DNA from: Polyodon spathula
Taxonomy: Eukaryota > Chordata > Actinopteri > Acipenseriformes > Polyodontidae
Assembly: GCF_017654505.1 (NCBI RefSeq)
Contig: NC_054539.1
Location: 71,367,256 to 71,431,255 of the forward strand
Reading direction: 5' to 3'
Length of the DNA stretch: 64,000 nucleotides
The position numbers and the translations under genes are program-made. Shown here one piece after another: positions 27,815-42,900 of this stretch (positions are counted from its first letter, which is position 1; every line of letters starts with the position of its first letter). The notes beneath the pieces are model-generated. The model was not told the origin of the DNA and ran no database searches. It saw only the letters and a list, made by a program, of their open reading frames with translations.

Positions 27815-27955
27815 TTAGAACTGGTTCAGAAGCTGCCGGAGGTACGGTGCCTTGGAGAGCTCCCGGCTGACTCTGGACAGTTTGTATAACACTGGGCATG
27901 CCAGGGACACACACTGCACCTGGCGCTCAACACAGCCTGTACAGTTCTTGCAGAT
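27815..27955 (-). CDS. REV3L: REV3L terminal exon, CysB [4Fe-4S]-type cluster
   Basis: 141 nt including TAA, acceptor catttcag. [20 protein letters not shown] then [20 protein letters not shown] and QLLNQF. CysB residues (CKNC, QC, AC) are all kept; in family-B polymerases this cluster binds iron-sulfur and the POLD2/POLD3 subunits. Confidence 0.96.
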   Translation of the reverse strand: MCKNCTGCVERQVQCVSLACPVLYKLSRVSRELSKAPYLRQLLNQF

Positions 27956-30900
27956 CTGAAATGGAAAAACAAGCATTAATTTAATACTTGTGCTTTGTAA
28001 ACCGTTTCACGGCCCTGGACATCAAACAACTTCAAGATACGGTATTTAAGTAAATGTGTTTTGCACAAGTGTTACTGGTAGAGTACAGAACCAGGAGAAG
28101 TGCTTGATCAACTGACACCATCCGAATCACTCATCTCCAGCTGGTCATTGTCTTGTGTTGAAATCACATACTGACTCAATGGCAGATTTTAAAGCTGCAG
28201 AGTGCTAGTGTACATTTCCTGAATTTGCTGAGCAATTAACATCTAAGAAAATAAAAGGAGCCGTTATTACATTTAAATATGAAAATCACACACCCTGCTA
28301 ATTCCAGGATACTAACATTAACTGAGTAAATGTGTTTCGATTTACTTTCCATAAAATACCATTTACTAAAGCCTCTCTTCCCATGCCGCTGCAATCTTGG
28401 GATAGAACCGTGGTCTTTAGTATTGTAGGTATTTTTGTTTTTGCTGTGCTCTTCCCACACTCGGGAAGGACTGTCAGCTCTTACCTGGAGCAGCTGCGCC
28501 TGCCTGTGCTCCCAGTCACGGATCTCCTGCAGCAGAATGAGCCCCACGTGCTGCGGCTGACTGCGGCACCGGCTGCAGATTCCCAGCTGGGTGAGTTCGT
28601 CACACACCGGGCAGTGCAGAGTGGTGAAGTAGCGAGAGATTGTCCCCTTGCCACCTGCTTCACCATTCCCTGCCACTGAGGATGCTTTCTGGGTCTGGAT
28701 GGTTAAAGAAAAAAGAGAAACACCCCCCAAAAAACTTGAGAGAGATCCCATTTATAAATAATCCTAAAAACAGAATGAAATGCATTTCTCTGGTATGCAT
28801 TTTTAAACTGGATTTATATACATGAAAATGCTATTTAAAAAGCAGTCAAGTTGTCATCCTGCACATATATTACAATTCAAAAGTTTTATTTTATATTAGC
28901 TATATTAGAACTCTTAGATATAAGAAATGGACCACAAGATGGCAGCAGTGTAAGAACATAAGAAAGTTTACAAACGAGAGGAGGCCATTCGGCCCATCTT
29001 GCTCGTTTGGTTGTTAGTAGCTTATTGATCCCAGAATCTCATCAAGCAGCTTCTTGAAGGATCCCAGGGTGTCAGCTTCAACAACATTACTGGGGAGTTG
29101 ATTCCAGACCCTCACAATTCTCTGTGTAAAAAAGTGCCTCCTATTTTCTGTTCTGAATGCCCCTTTGTCTAATCTCCATTTGTGACCCCTGGTCCTTGTT
29201 TCTTTTTTCAGGTCAAAAAAGTCCCTTAGGTCGACATTGTCAATACCTTTTAGAATTTTGAATGTTTGAATTAGGTCGCCACGTAGTCTTGTTTGTTCAA
29301 GACTGAACAGATTCAATTCTTTTAGCCTGTCTGCATATGACATGCCTTTTAAGCCCGGAATAATTCCGGTCGCTCTTCTTTGCACTCTTTCTAGAGCAGC
29401 AATATCTTTTTTATACGAGGTGACCAGAACTGCACACAATATTCAAGATGAGGTCTTACTAGTGCATTGTACAGTTTTAACATTACTTCCCTTGATTTAA
29501 ATTCGACACTTTTCACAATGTATCCGAGCATCTTGTTAGCCTTTTTTATAGCTTCCCCACATTGTCTAGATGAAGACATTTCTGAGTCAACAAAAACTCC
29601 TAGGTCTTTCATAGATTCCTTCTCCAATTTCAGTATCTCCCATATGATATTTATAATGTACATTTTTATTTCCTGCGTGCAGTACCTTACACTTTTCTCT
29701 ATTAAATGTAATTTACCATGTGTCTGCTCAGTTCTGAATCTTATCTAGATCATTTTGAATGACCTTTGCTGCTACAACAGTGTTTGCCACTCCTCCTACT
29801 TTTGTGTCGTCTGCAAATTTAACAAGTTTGCTTACTATACCAGAATCTAAATCATTAATGTAGATTAGGAATAGTACACCACTGGTTACCACACTCCATT
29901 CTGAGGTTTTTCCTCTAATCAGTACTTTCTGTTTTCTACATGTTAACCACTCCCTAATCCATGTACATGTGTTTCCTTGAATCCCAACTGCGTTCAGTTT
30001 GAGAATTAATCTTTTGTGCGGGACTTTGTCAAAAGCTTTCTGGAAATCTAAATAAACCATGTCATATGCTGGCTACCAACAAGTCACATTTTTCACAACT
30101 GTATGTGGATTGTGGCAAGAGCTGCTGATATTGCTACTGAATTCCATTTGAAAACACACTACCAACTAATGATGCAACTGCTTTCCATGAATGGTATGTT
30201 AGTATACCGAGATTGTCATTTTGAATGTTGGGATTGTGGCTTCACTGCACATCAAAATGTTTTCAAGTCTGTTGATGTAGAGCTTTAAAATCCCAGCTCT
30301 GAGCTTCAGTACCATGTCCCCTGTCTCCTGATCACTGTTTGATACTCTGAAGGCATATCAGTTGCAGACATTAGGTTAGCTCTATTGCTCTCTGTCCTGG
30401 ACAAGTACTTAAACAGCATGTGTTAATTGGAAAGGTTCTATCTGGGGGAAGAAAAAAAAAAAAATAGTATGTATTCTTAAGCACTAAAATCTCCTTTCCA
30501 AATCATTTTCAAATATTTACTTTTATGCACTCAAGAATTGAGAGCTTACCCGGGGCAGCTGCTGGTACCAGCTGAAGACGTTGACCCCGATCAGGGTGAA
30601 GATTCTCTGCAGGGGCGGCAGGATCTGCTTGGTGATGTAGTAAGCAGCGTTGAGCCTCAGGCTGGGGTCCTGCAGAACCTCCAGGGGCCGCCGCACTAGC
30701 TGAATAAGCGGCACTCCAGGCATTCCATACACTATGACATAGGGGACCCTCTCGCCGACTCGGGGCTCCGAACGGCGGTCATAGGACAGCATCCGCCTGG
30801 GGGGAGCAGGGAACCATTAGTGTCCCTACCATTAAAACAAGCTTGGCTGGAAATCAAAATGAATTACAGTACTTGCTTTACAATACTGAATCAAATTAGA

Positions 30901-33900
30901 CTGCAAGCAAGATGCTGTCACTTTGAAAATGTTTGTGTGCATACCACAGGAGTTTTTTTGCAGCTCGTTTTGTTTTGCAACAATGTTATGCAACTGTAAA
31001 AAATACGGCACTGTTTCTGTAGTGTAGTTGTACATGACAAGTACGTTGCTGTGCTATTCCACATTCCACCTTGATAATACTGGTTTGTTTGTTCTGCTCT
31101 GCGAGTCATGATTGAGATGTGACCTACATGCTATTGCGCATTATACAGCAAGTTCTATTTTCAGTACAACAATCTACATTGTAGCTAAGATATGAGCAAG
31201 CTATCGTGTATACTGATCTTACACATATCCCTCCACAGTAAAAGAGAAAACGTATAACAAACCATTGGTCAGTTTACACTTTGACTGACAGTGAACAATT
31301 GTAAGTTATTGTACAAGGAAATATATCCTGTGCACTAGTTTGAAATTTGTACTACAACTAAAATGGAGAGGTGGGTACCAAAAATGGTTTAAAAACACCA
31401 CAAAAAGTCACAATGTGCAACTTGTCTATGTAGAGCAGTTGAGTCAGTGAGGAGCTGGTGAAGCTGTACCTTGTAAGCTCGAGAGCTGGGACGCAGGCTC
31501 CAGGCTGGTATGAATTGCTGCCTCGATACTCTTTAGCGAAGGTCAGGTCCTGTATGCTGACCTTCCCCTCCAGGACCTTCAGACACTGTCTCTGAACATA
31601 CTGCTTAATCTGGCTGATATCCCGGGTCTCAAACAGAAGCTTGATGGAGCGCTCCAGTATCTGTGAGGGTTAACAGCAATGAAACAATATGCACCGCATG
31701 CAAGATACACGGCAATGCACTCCCTAGTGTACAGGAAACCTATTACTAAAGATCAAATGCAATCATGATCATTTCTAGACAGGATTTGACTTTGTATCTG
31801 TGGGTGAAGACTCAGCATTAATGAAGCATTATTACCCAAAGCTGCAGGCATTACTGCTCCATAACAGTCTGAAGCTCATGCGAGAGATTTTAGAATCGAA
31901 GTCAACGCCACAAGTTCTTTGTAACTCCCCACGAGTCAAAAATAAAGTTTCCGTCAAACTACAACTTTCATATGGGATACCACAAATACTGCTTGGAAGG
32001 GCTGTGTCTACTTTTAAAATACTTGCAAATTTTGATAACATGTACTTACATGCATGACGGTATTACAAAAATTAGTTTATTTTTTTTTAAGTACTATTTT
32101 TTTCATGCCTATTTGTTCACCTTGGCAACAGCAGGACAGGCATCTCTTCGAACTGTCTCAATCCCTTTAGCGTCAAACACAGGATCCTTCTGGTCCAGAC
32201 TTTCATACATGTATCCCATATACTTCTTCTTGGTTTGCAACACACAAGGCAAATACACCTGCACAGGTCCAATGGGGAAATCACACTTGTAAATGAAGAC
32301 TGAAATGTATATGTTGGCATATTCTACATTACTTTTAGAAGTGTGGGCCCTGTTGACAAAGTGTTAGCTCAAGAGTCCGTTTAATATATCTACGCTTATC
32401 ATCACCCCACTGAAATGCTTGTCTGAGTACTTTACTTTAATCTCCCAAGTGTGACTTTATATCTCCTAGCAGGATATTTAAAGTCCTATGCAGGAGATTT
32501 TTATTTTTTTTTTAAATTGGCTCTAGGATGCTTCCGTACTTTATAGACTTTTGAGTGTTTAGTTAAACACGTGCTTCCTCGTTTATTGAAAGCACATGAA
32601 TCCTTCAGGATGTAAATAATGCCCAAGAAGTTTTGAATGCTAGTTTAAGGCTCTCATTCGGTTACCTTCTCAAACTTCAGCTTGACTGGTTTGGGATTGG
32701 TAGCAGTCACAGCCTCTGCAATCTCCTGCCCAATCTTGAAGGCCTGTTCCTTGGTGGCCCCCTTCAGCAGCACAAACATGCTGGAGATGGAAGGAAGGAA
32801 GGAAGATAAAAGGAAAGGGTCAGCATTTGATCTCCCTGTTGTACAGTTTGTCTTGGGCATGTTAGTAGTATATGAATATGATCTGTGTTTAAAAACAGCT
32901 TTGTTAAGACTGTTGTTTGTTTTTTTTTTTTTTTTTTTTTTTAATAAACCACAGAAATGCACCGCCTGGAACATTATAGTCTGATGCAGTTGATAAAAAT
33001 AAAAACGAACACAAGTACAGCTTCACTTAATGGGGTCTGGCTAAAAAAAAAAAAGAAAAAAAATTCAGCTTCAGGTACTTAATTTAAAAAGTAACTTGCT
33101 GGCAGATCATTACAATAATATATTAGTCAGGGCATCAATCAAAATACGCATAAAAAGCGTATTTTTTTAAAATCCTACTGTTGCCTAGAAAATGCTGTTC
33201 TATAAACAAATCCATTTTAGAGTTACAGTCAACTATGCCAGCAAGCCCAATAAAAACACAGTATTAACTGCAGGTCTATAGAGACCACTGTAGACATGCG
33301 GCTTTACTTGCATAAAATCGTGTCTGAGTACGCACCACTACACATTTCAGGTACTTGAGTACTCCAATGCTACTCCAGTTATTGTTCCCATCACTGTAGT
33401 GAGTGTGGTATCCAGGGGAGTGACTAACATTCTGAACTCAACCCACAGTTAGCATGTTAATACTGTTGATTAGCACTTCTGCACTACCGAGTGGTAAATT
33501 TAATGCACTTCCCACAGATCAAATTAGGAGTCAATAAAAGCCAGTGTGACAATGTAGACAGCAAGTTTAGCAAGACAACTGATGCAGTGACACAAGTGCA
33601 GTTAAGCTACCTTGATCAACCGGAGTTTGTGGTTTTACTTTTGCAATACCGCTAATTTGCGTACTGCACTTCTCATACGCAACATTTGTATAGCTATCAG
33701 TTCCAATGGCATTTGCTAGAGGGCAAAGTGACAGCTATTTCTGGAGCTGTAACACTGTTTTGCAAGCATGTTCAAAAGGCAACACATAATGCAGATGTTC
33801 TTATGTGTCACTTCCATGTAGTTTCCGCCAGAATTAAGAATTCTTAAGGCTCAATTCACACAGTAACAAATGTGTTAGCTAAAAGCACATTACCTGTCAG

Positions 33901-36900
33901 TGTCTCCATAGACCACGTGGGCTCCCCACTTCTTAGTATCGTTAACCAGCTTGATGGCACGCTCTAGTGTCTCCCTGGCTTTGTGAACAATGCTATCACC
34001 AACCTGCAGAAACAAAGATGGACATGTAAAAATGAGTTTGCCACAGGCTCCATAATAAGTAACAACTTCACTGTAGAAAAATGTAATTCAATTCACTACC
34101 ATCCAAGACAGGTGGGTTTAAGCTACTTTACATTACTGTTGGTCTCCAGATGTCTGAAGTGTGACACACAGACCGCCTGTTTTTTTTTTTTCTTCTATGC
34201 AGAACGTGGTCAGGTTCTATCTGATTAACTGTCAATTAGACCTGGCTGCATGTGGAGCTGAAACACAGCTCTTGGGAGAGTTCATTTTGAGGAAGGACTA
34301 AGAGCAGCAGGCTGTGCTCTGGCCTTACACTAAGACTGGCCATTGAGCTCACTCATCAGTTGCATCCCAGATGACATCTGGAGCTGGTATTGTTTGGTGT
34401 CACCAGGAAACACTTCCACAGCACACTCTACATCACGTGACCGCAGGCAGACTGTCTATAAAGTTTGCTTGGAGGAACTCTCGAGTGACCAGAAAGAATT
34501 AAGTTGCTAATTCTGGAACTGTAGCCAGAGATGTGAACAATATCACCAAGCTTTGGGATAGAATGAAAATGTATGAGATTTATCAAGATAAACACTGTAG
34601 GCTAACTCCTGAGTCCTTAAAATCAAGCTACCAGTTGTGTGTTAATTGTATTGTATGTTTAACAGACTTACTTATTTTGGTTTAAAGGAATTGTGACAAA
34701 TCTGTCCCATGGGGTGTTTCTCTCACCTCAACACACGGCATTCTCCCAGAGACGCGAGCAGAAGTGTAATCGAACGTGGCATTGGCGTTGATCTTGAGAC
34801 CCAACTGGCGAGCGTCCAGCATGCGTGTGACGGCTTTGTCGTGCTTGTAGGCCTTCATGGACTGCTTCACCATGATCCTGGTCTTGATCATCTCTTCTAG
34901 CATGCTGGGCAGCACACCCTTCCTCACAGACGGCTGTGTATAAGCAGGGGAGAAAAAGAATAAACCATAAAAGAAAAAGCAGGGAAGACCAAAACCATGT
35001 TGCTATTTGCAGATTACTGTATATATTGTATAGTATAATGCAGTGTACACTATGGTCTATTTGCTAGGACAGTACAAGAGAAATGTGTGTTGGATCTTAT
35101 CCAAGGTTCCTCAGTCACAAACATTATACACAAAGAGAGTGCTATGTATCAGTTCAATTAAATTCATGTTGGCAAAGACTGGTTTTCTGTTTCGAAATAG
35201 TAATTGCTTTTATTCTTGACCTTCAACCATACCTCTTTGACTATGTAATATTTAGACTTGCCCCAGCTTTTACCTCAAAAGGGCCTTGACTGTGTATTAC
35301 AGGAATGCATGCTATGTGCAAGACGGAAAGCTGCCCTTCGTTATGAACTACTGGAAGCAAAAGGTTTTCCCTCCAAGCTACTACTTTCACATGATAGCAA
35401 TGATTCTGTCAAGGGGAGCCTTTATGATGTTTGCTTTTTGAAACTGAACAGCTGAGAGATTTCATTGTTCACACACAGCAATAAAGGACCCCGTTACCTT
35501 CACAAATGCAGTCCCATTGGGAGAGACAGTGATGTCATTGCGGAGCAGGTACAGCAGATCTGGAGGTACCCTCAAAGAGGTGCAGCCAAACTTGAACTCG
35601 TCGTGACTGAAACGCACAAAGAGAAATAAAAAACCGAATCGGAATTATTTTCTCCTCTGTGGACAGGTTTAGAACCACAATTGGTACAGATGCCACTTAA
35701 ACACTTAGCAAAATATTAAAAAATCAGAATAAAACACATCTTACATGTACTACAAGTTACAGGAATACCTGAACAAGAAACTGAAAAACAACAACTAGGT
35801 GGAGGTCCTTAACATAAGAAAATGTATGAGAGAGGAGGCCATTTGGCCCAATTAACCCTGTAATGTCCATTTCTGTGTCATACATGATACAATGCCTAGC
35901 CATTCCTCTATATTATCATTATAAATCTAGCCTCAAGACAGAATTTTTCATATTCAGTACATTATGTGACATTAGACGGATGGAACGGGAACGTGTTTTG
36001 TACAAGAAAAACAGAATCTATTTACATAAATAAAAGTAGCTTTTCTCATTTAAGAAATTCTTGGGCATTACAGGGGTAAGCTTGTCTGGTTCCAGTTATT
36101 TCACTGAATAAGCCAATGAAATAACCATGCTCACATACAGGGTATTAAATAAATGGATGGAGAAAACATTTCAAAGTGCTGTGTTTCTTTTACCTCCCGA
36201 GGTGTTCCACGTGGCCCAGGCAGGTGGAGAAGCAGTAGTTGTAGGCTATGACAATGGAGGGGTACAGGGACTGGAAATCTAGCACCACAACAGAGTTGCT
36301 GTAGAAACAAGACTCAGGCTCCATGACCAGTGGGATGCACTGAGGGCATCTCATCTGAACTCGCTGCTGTCTGCTGGTGGTGACGGAGATATAGTTCATG
36401 GGCTTAGCCACCCGCAGCATCATCGACTCAACCCGGTACTGGAAGACAGGCAGGGCAACAGGTCAAAACAGGGCTGCCCTCACTCACAGGGTGGTATATA
36501 CAGTTGGTACATCTATAACATGCATGTATCATATCACACATCCTGAAATGGCTCAGTGCTTTTCATCACTGAGCCATTTAACTGTCCAGTGTATTTATTA
36601 AAGAGAACCAGCCTGACCCGAGAACCTCTCGTGAGCACATGATCGAACTGGATCCCAAACAGCCTGGCCAGTTCACTGGTCCTGCCAATCAGGTCATGCT
36701 GCTCCAACAGCTGCAAGGATCCACGCACACGGCTGATGTAGTGATCCACCATCTTCCACCTGGCAAAAAGAAGGGACCACACTGGTTCACAGCCACCACG
36801 GACTCAAATCTGTACACACAGGTGAAATACGGGTTCGCACCACAATTTTATCCATGCCATTTAGTTGTTTCTTTAGATTTGTGTTTTACATAACCAGTGT

Positions 36901-39900
36901 CAGATGATTAATTACAAGTGACCAGTAAATATTAGGTCATACATTATGAAAGTACGTTAAAATAAAAATCATTAACCTTGGTTAAGGACATGTACAATAT
37001 TTATCTTTATTATTATTCATTCATTTCAGTCATGTCGGTACTCCTGAAAGGTGATAGACGACAACAATGGCTATAGGCAGACTGGGTACCTCAATTCTGA
37101 GGACCTAAACTGTCACTTCCTGTTACTCAAATCATTTCCATTCTTATACATCACCGGACACATTTTTTCTGTCTGTTCACGGTACACCGCAGTAAGAAAC
37201 ATACTTCAATATTCAGAAGCTCATAAAGACTATCCTCAAAGTCATAACTGATGGAGTTATATAAAGATGTTCCCCCCGTTTAAGTATAAAATATATTATA
37301 TATTTTAATTATTTCTAGACTGTTAAAAGCACCTGTATTATCTGCATAAAACTTCCTGCATTTAACTGTTAAGTAAGGGCCCATCCTAAGCCGGATTCTG
37401 CTCAATCATACAACACGAGAGCGATGTATTAAACGTCTTTAGTGCCTCTCCAACACACACAAGCAAAACTTACAGTAGCCTTGTTAATTTTGTTGGTCGT
37501 ACAGAACTGGATATATAATTTGAGCACTCTTGCGCGGAACAGTCACCTAAAGTGATATTCATTTAAATAAACCCAACCTGTACAGGTCAGTCTTGCTATC
37601 GAACCAGTCAGAGAGAACGCGGGGAGTGTAGAGGGGGAAACGCTGGTGCAGAGCATGGAAGGCCACGTTTTCAAAGCTGTAGCTCGTCAGCATCACCTAC
37701 ACAAACACACACAAAACAAACCAGTTCTTTATTTGAGCCACTGGGGTGTTTAAACTTTTGAGTTAAAGTCACAAGGAAATAATGACCGAATTGAATGTAA
37801 ACAGTAAGTATGCATTAGTAAAGACAAGCCTGCTATTCCATACCAAGTAGTCCACAAACAGTGCCCTGCCTGACGTTCGTTGTTAAATCAAGTCATACCT
37901 CAGTCTTCATCATCCTCCAGACATTGAGCACAATTCGTCCAACGATGTTGATCTCCGTCTTGGTGTTGGCATCATACTCATCCCACTCAGAAGAACGACC
38001 GTCTTTCCAATGGCCTGAGAAAATAAGGGGCAAGTGGTATTCTTAGAGGAGGACACCAAGTGTAAAGTTTTTTCAAATGAAGATGCCAACCACTCTCTTC
38101 TTCACAGTCAACACAAACATTTTGGGTTGAATCTCGAAGGGTTGAATCCTAACATTCTTCTTTCAACAGAACCAGCAGTCTTTAAATGAAAAGAGAGAAC
38201 AAGCCCTGTTAATGGCCAGGCTTTTCTGATCCTTCATCATCACACTGCTTGAAGGTTGTACACTCCACCTTAATGATAAGCAAAAAATATTAAGCAAACA
38301 AGGAGATGACAGAATTCAACTTCCAAGGTTACCGTCCAAGGTCTGTATACATGGCACCTTAGTTGCAACTCATTCCTGATTAAAACAAAAGGAATTAGGT
38401 GAGCACTAAAGCACTAACTTAAGGGAAAAAAATAAAAATAAAAAAATAAAAACACCTAATGAAGATGCAGACTTCCACTACAAATAAACCTGATGTGAAT
38501 ACAGCAGGAGAATCAAAAAAAAGGTCACAAAAAGGCAAGTCCCAGCAGGACTTCGCTCATTACTAAACTTCATACCCAAAGCAAAGCTGAGTGCACAACA
38601 CTGAACAAGCACCGGGGAGCAAAGGGTCCAGAAGTTCTGCAGCACGAGAGGAATGTCAGCGCTACTCCTGAGACAGACAGAGGCAGCACAGGCTCATCTG
38701 TTTGAAGAGATTAATACTTGCAGCTAGACACTTGTGAGCACGCTGTATACGTTCACTTTTTTTTTTTTTTTTTTAAATGACAGCCTTTTAGCTCATGCTG
38801 GGCACAGGAACAAAAGATTCTCAGGACTGATGGGTCTCACTCCAGAGATGGCATAACACCCACACAGATTTTGCTTTAATGCTGGAAACGGCAGTTGATT
38901 TTTAATAAACCTGTTGAGTTTCTACTGGTATGCAGTTTAAAACACACTATTTAGTCAAAAAGGTACTGCCCATTCAAAGTAAAAAATGAGTGTCGTTCTT
39001 GCACTGCCTCTCTCAACCCCTCAAAAGTCCCTCCCCCCTCCCCAGCCTTACCTGGGACTCGTGAAAGCTGCTGGCAGAGATCCACACTGACAGCGGAGGC
39101 CCTTTGCAGGAGGTAACCCCAGGAGTGCATCTGAACCTCGTATCCCAGCAGGATGTCAGGGTCAAACCTGTGAGAAAGCAGGGTTACTGTTTAATAAAGC
39201 GTAACAGCTCACAGACCATACCGTTTAAACAAGGCGGCACACATCACAGCAGCAGGGCATTTATTTGAAAGTCCTCTCCCTGTCGTTCGATCTGTGTTTA
39301 AAGTGGAGTTCAGAAGCTGCTCTTCAATTGAAATATGTAATTTATCCAGCCAGGGTGTCTTTCTGTTCAGAACCGCCCGTACCTTTTTCTGAACACCTAC
39401 CAAGTTTCTTTTTTGTATTGCTGGCCATACAGAGTAGGTGTTCACCAGCTGCCACATATTAATGAACACTGTTTGGATGGCGTAGATTGTGTTTCTATAG
39501 CTGGCAACTACAGTAAAATTGAAGCGCAAATTCTGAAAACTGGTCAAAGCACACGTCATAGTAAGGTGACAATGAAAAATTACTTAAAAAATAAAAAAAA
39601 ATAATCAGAAAAATTTAGCCACTTCCTCTTAAAAATGGTTCTAAAAAAGTAAAATCACATTTAAAAAGAAGAAAACTATAGTTAAGAGCCACCAGCAAGT
39701 TTAAAAAAAAACTGCAATGCAAAGCCTACAAAACAGACAGCATATATCAAAAGAAACACTTTGAAAAAGTGAGTGAGAAAGGCATCCTTGCAAAGCCATT
39801 ATACAAAATGCTTCTGTTTTTGATGAAAATCTCAATTCAGCTGCTGATTGTATTACAGTGCACAGTAACAGAATGAATACAGGGAAAACCAAAATTGACA

Positions 39901-42900
39901 AACCTTCTCATAATGCTGACAATTTCTTGAAATAGCTGCTTCTCATCAGAAGCGTAGGTAACTTGCAATCCGCTGATGCCAGATCTTACCAGTAGGGGCG
40001 CTGTGGCTCTTGAACCTACAGACATAAAACAGTTTAATACACATAGAATATTTATAGTTATTTTTAAACCTGCATAGCGATATAGATGGCTGGTCCTTCC
40101 ACACACGTGGTCTTCCATACAAATTTCAAATTAACTTGTTGGGTTGATCATTAAGGTGACCAGGTTGGTAACGTTTCACACTGTTCATGCTTAGGACGGT
40201 TGAAAAGCTGGCCACCTTGCCCGAAAGAGCTGTAGTCTTTGTCCACCACGATAGCCCCACAGAGCTCAGTGTTGTCCGTGTCAGGCAGCAGTGCATCAGA
40301 TGTGATGCAGTAGAATAAGGCACATACAGGATCAAAGTCAGGGTCAGGCTCCAGGTCCCTCCTAGTGCTGGCATGTAGCTCCATGCTCAACAGAGTCAGG
40401 TGCTGTACCTGCAGATTACAAACATAATAATGACTCGCTGCAGAAACTGTCAAAACATATCCCAGAACAGCACCCCCAACCCGACTGCTAAAAAGCTGAC
40501 CTGATTTCTGGAGGCAGCCATTCTTTTTTTTTGTATTATTTCACCCAAAGTATATATTTTTTTAGCTATACTCTCCTTACACAAGTCATGGCAACAGCTA
40601 TAAAATACACTGAATTTGCTTCTAGAGTATTTTTAAAGTCTTACTCCAAACTAATTAATCGAGGGTGTGAGCATATGCAGTACCAGGGTTAGAAACGCAA
40701 ACTAGCAGAATTATAAAACCTACAAATTATTAGAATAGACTGCTCACATCACTGACAGCTAATCATGAAATGTTACAGAACAGAGACATGTATTTCGTGT
40801 CCTTATACTGTACATATAGACAGATGTGCTTTGATGTCCTCATCAATGATTATTCAGCTGTTAAAATACCTTTACATTGTGTTATTACACCACACACTTC
40901 TCATCACCACTGTCATGCTTAAGGTCAGCAGATCTGTAGAATCTGAAAGACTGAATTATCAAAATGGAGCTTGGTACCTCATGCAGTGCTTTTGCATCCT
41001 GAAGGTTCTGCATACTGACTTTAAAACCATAAGAACTGTTGAGGGACGGTCCTTCAATTTGCGAGGAGTCTTTCTTTGGAACATTCAGCGCAGCAAATTG
41101 ATTCTGAAGGAGAAAAGCAACGAATGTCACCAGAGGAGACTCAAGCTGCATTTTTGCTTGTGGAATCAAAAGTCTGCTTTTATAGTTCTTGCTACCCCAA
41201 GAGGGTTACGTGTAGCAATAGCAAACTGTACTTTGAAAATTATTATAGGAACAGTGAGCTAGTCTAGGCCTTACTGTCAGCAAAAGGATCAGACAACACT
41301 TACATTTACAATGAAACATTACCATTTACATCAGTGAAAAGCAAATAAGCACTTTCATGACTACCGTTTTTAAATCTGTTAAAAATTGTCACTTGTAAAC
41401 ATTTAAAATTATTAGATGTATTATTTTGGATCGTCTACATTTAATAACATGACAATGACATTATTTATAATATAAACTGCTGAGAACATTTACAAAACTC
41501 ACACAAACAATAGTCTACTGTCAGTCTTATGCGATCTGGATAGAAGAAAAAGAATGACCTTAACTTGTGTTGTTAGGAGTACACTGTTTAGAGTGTTAGC
41601 TTTGCTGCCGCTTCGCTGGCTCAGCTTCTGTGATCTAGGCTCTAGGTGAAAAACAGAAAGACTGACTAACAGACACAATTACAGTCACAGACAAAAGTAC
41701 CGTCATGAACAAATACTTGAAATCGCATCAGCAAATTATATTTATAAAGACTGTTTGTTAAACTGCCAAAAATTGTGTGTTTTGGTTTGTCATATTAATT
41801 TATGGCTAATGTTCAAAAAATGCTTGTATTTAACATGTTTACTTGAATGATCTTATATTAAGTGTAGGGTGCCAATACTTTTGTCTACTACTGTAGAGTC
41901 AAGGAATGCTAATCTCTTAAATTTATGTTGGTTGGTCACATAATACTGTGCAAGTGAAATTCAGGAGATGTCATCTACATATCTACAGGAGTGAATCCAC
42001 AACAATCTTTGTCAATGAATACTTGTTGTCTCTGAGGGCTAAGAATTGAAGCCTTTTTAAAGGTATTGATGAGGATGGGGACCTACCTGTTGTTATTGGG
42101 GTGGAACAGAGTGGTTCAGATGACCCCTTGCTTTTCCTTCTCTGGTGTACTGGCGTGCTGTGCTGGATGGGGCTAGGACTCAACAGCTGCTTGTCTTGTC
42201 TTCTCTGTGTCAACTGGGAACCTTGGCTTGAAAGGAGGGTGCCTGTATGGGTTTCAAGAAGTCTGGGGGATCTCAACTCAAATCTTTTCCCTTTCTCCTC
42301 TCCCTTGTCAAAATCCCAGGGGGACAGAACAGGGGAATCAGGAGATCTGTAGTTTCCACAGTAGTCCTCATATTCCTCCCCTGTTTCTCTACATGTTTCC
42401 AAGGGCTGGGATCCGTAGTCTCCAGAGCTGTTTTGAGTGTCAGATGACTGGACAGGAGACACCTGTAGAAGCAGCGAAAGATCACCTCTTCCCATCCCAC
42501 GATGTACTGTTGCCAACTGTGAGGATATTTCGGGATCCACTGCTGTGTCACTGTGGACCTCAACTCCCTTGGCTGGCTCTTCTATGGAGGTCATTGAAAC
42601 ACCTGCCAACTGAACTGGCAGCTCACCCTCATTCTTCTCCTTTCCCCCTCTCTGGCAACGATCATACTTCTTGGCCTGCACCCACAGCTGGACCCGCTGG
42701 CGGCTGGGCGCACTCTTGCAGGGCATGACAACCACCTTCTGATCATTGGTGGATGCCAGATGCTTATCCTTGTCTCCCTTGACAGAGTCGAAAGGGCCAC
42801 CTCTGTTGGTGGTGGGAAAGCCAGGCTGGGTCATCACTGAGAATGCGGTCTTCCAGAACTGCAAACCTTCCGAGGAGCAATCCCCTTCAAACTCTGACAG

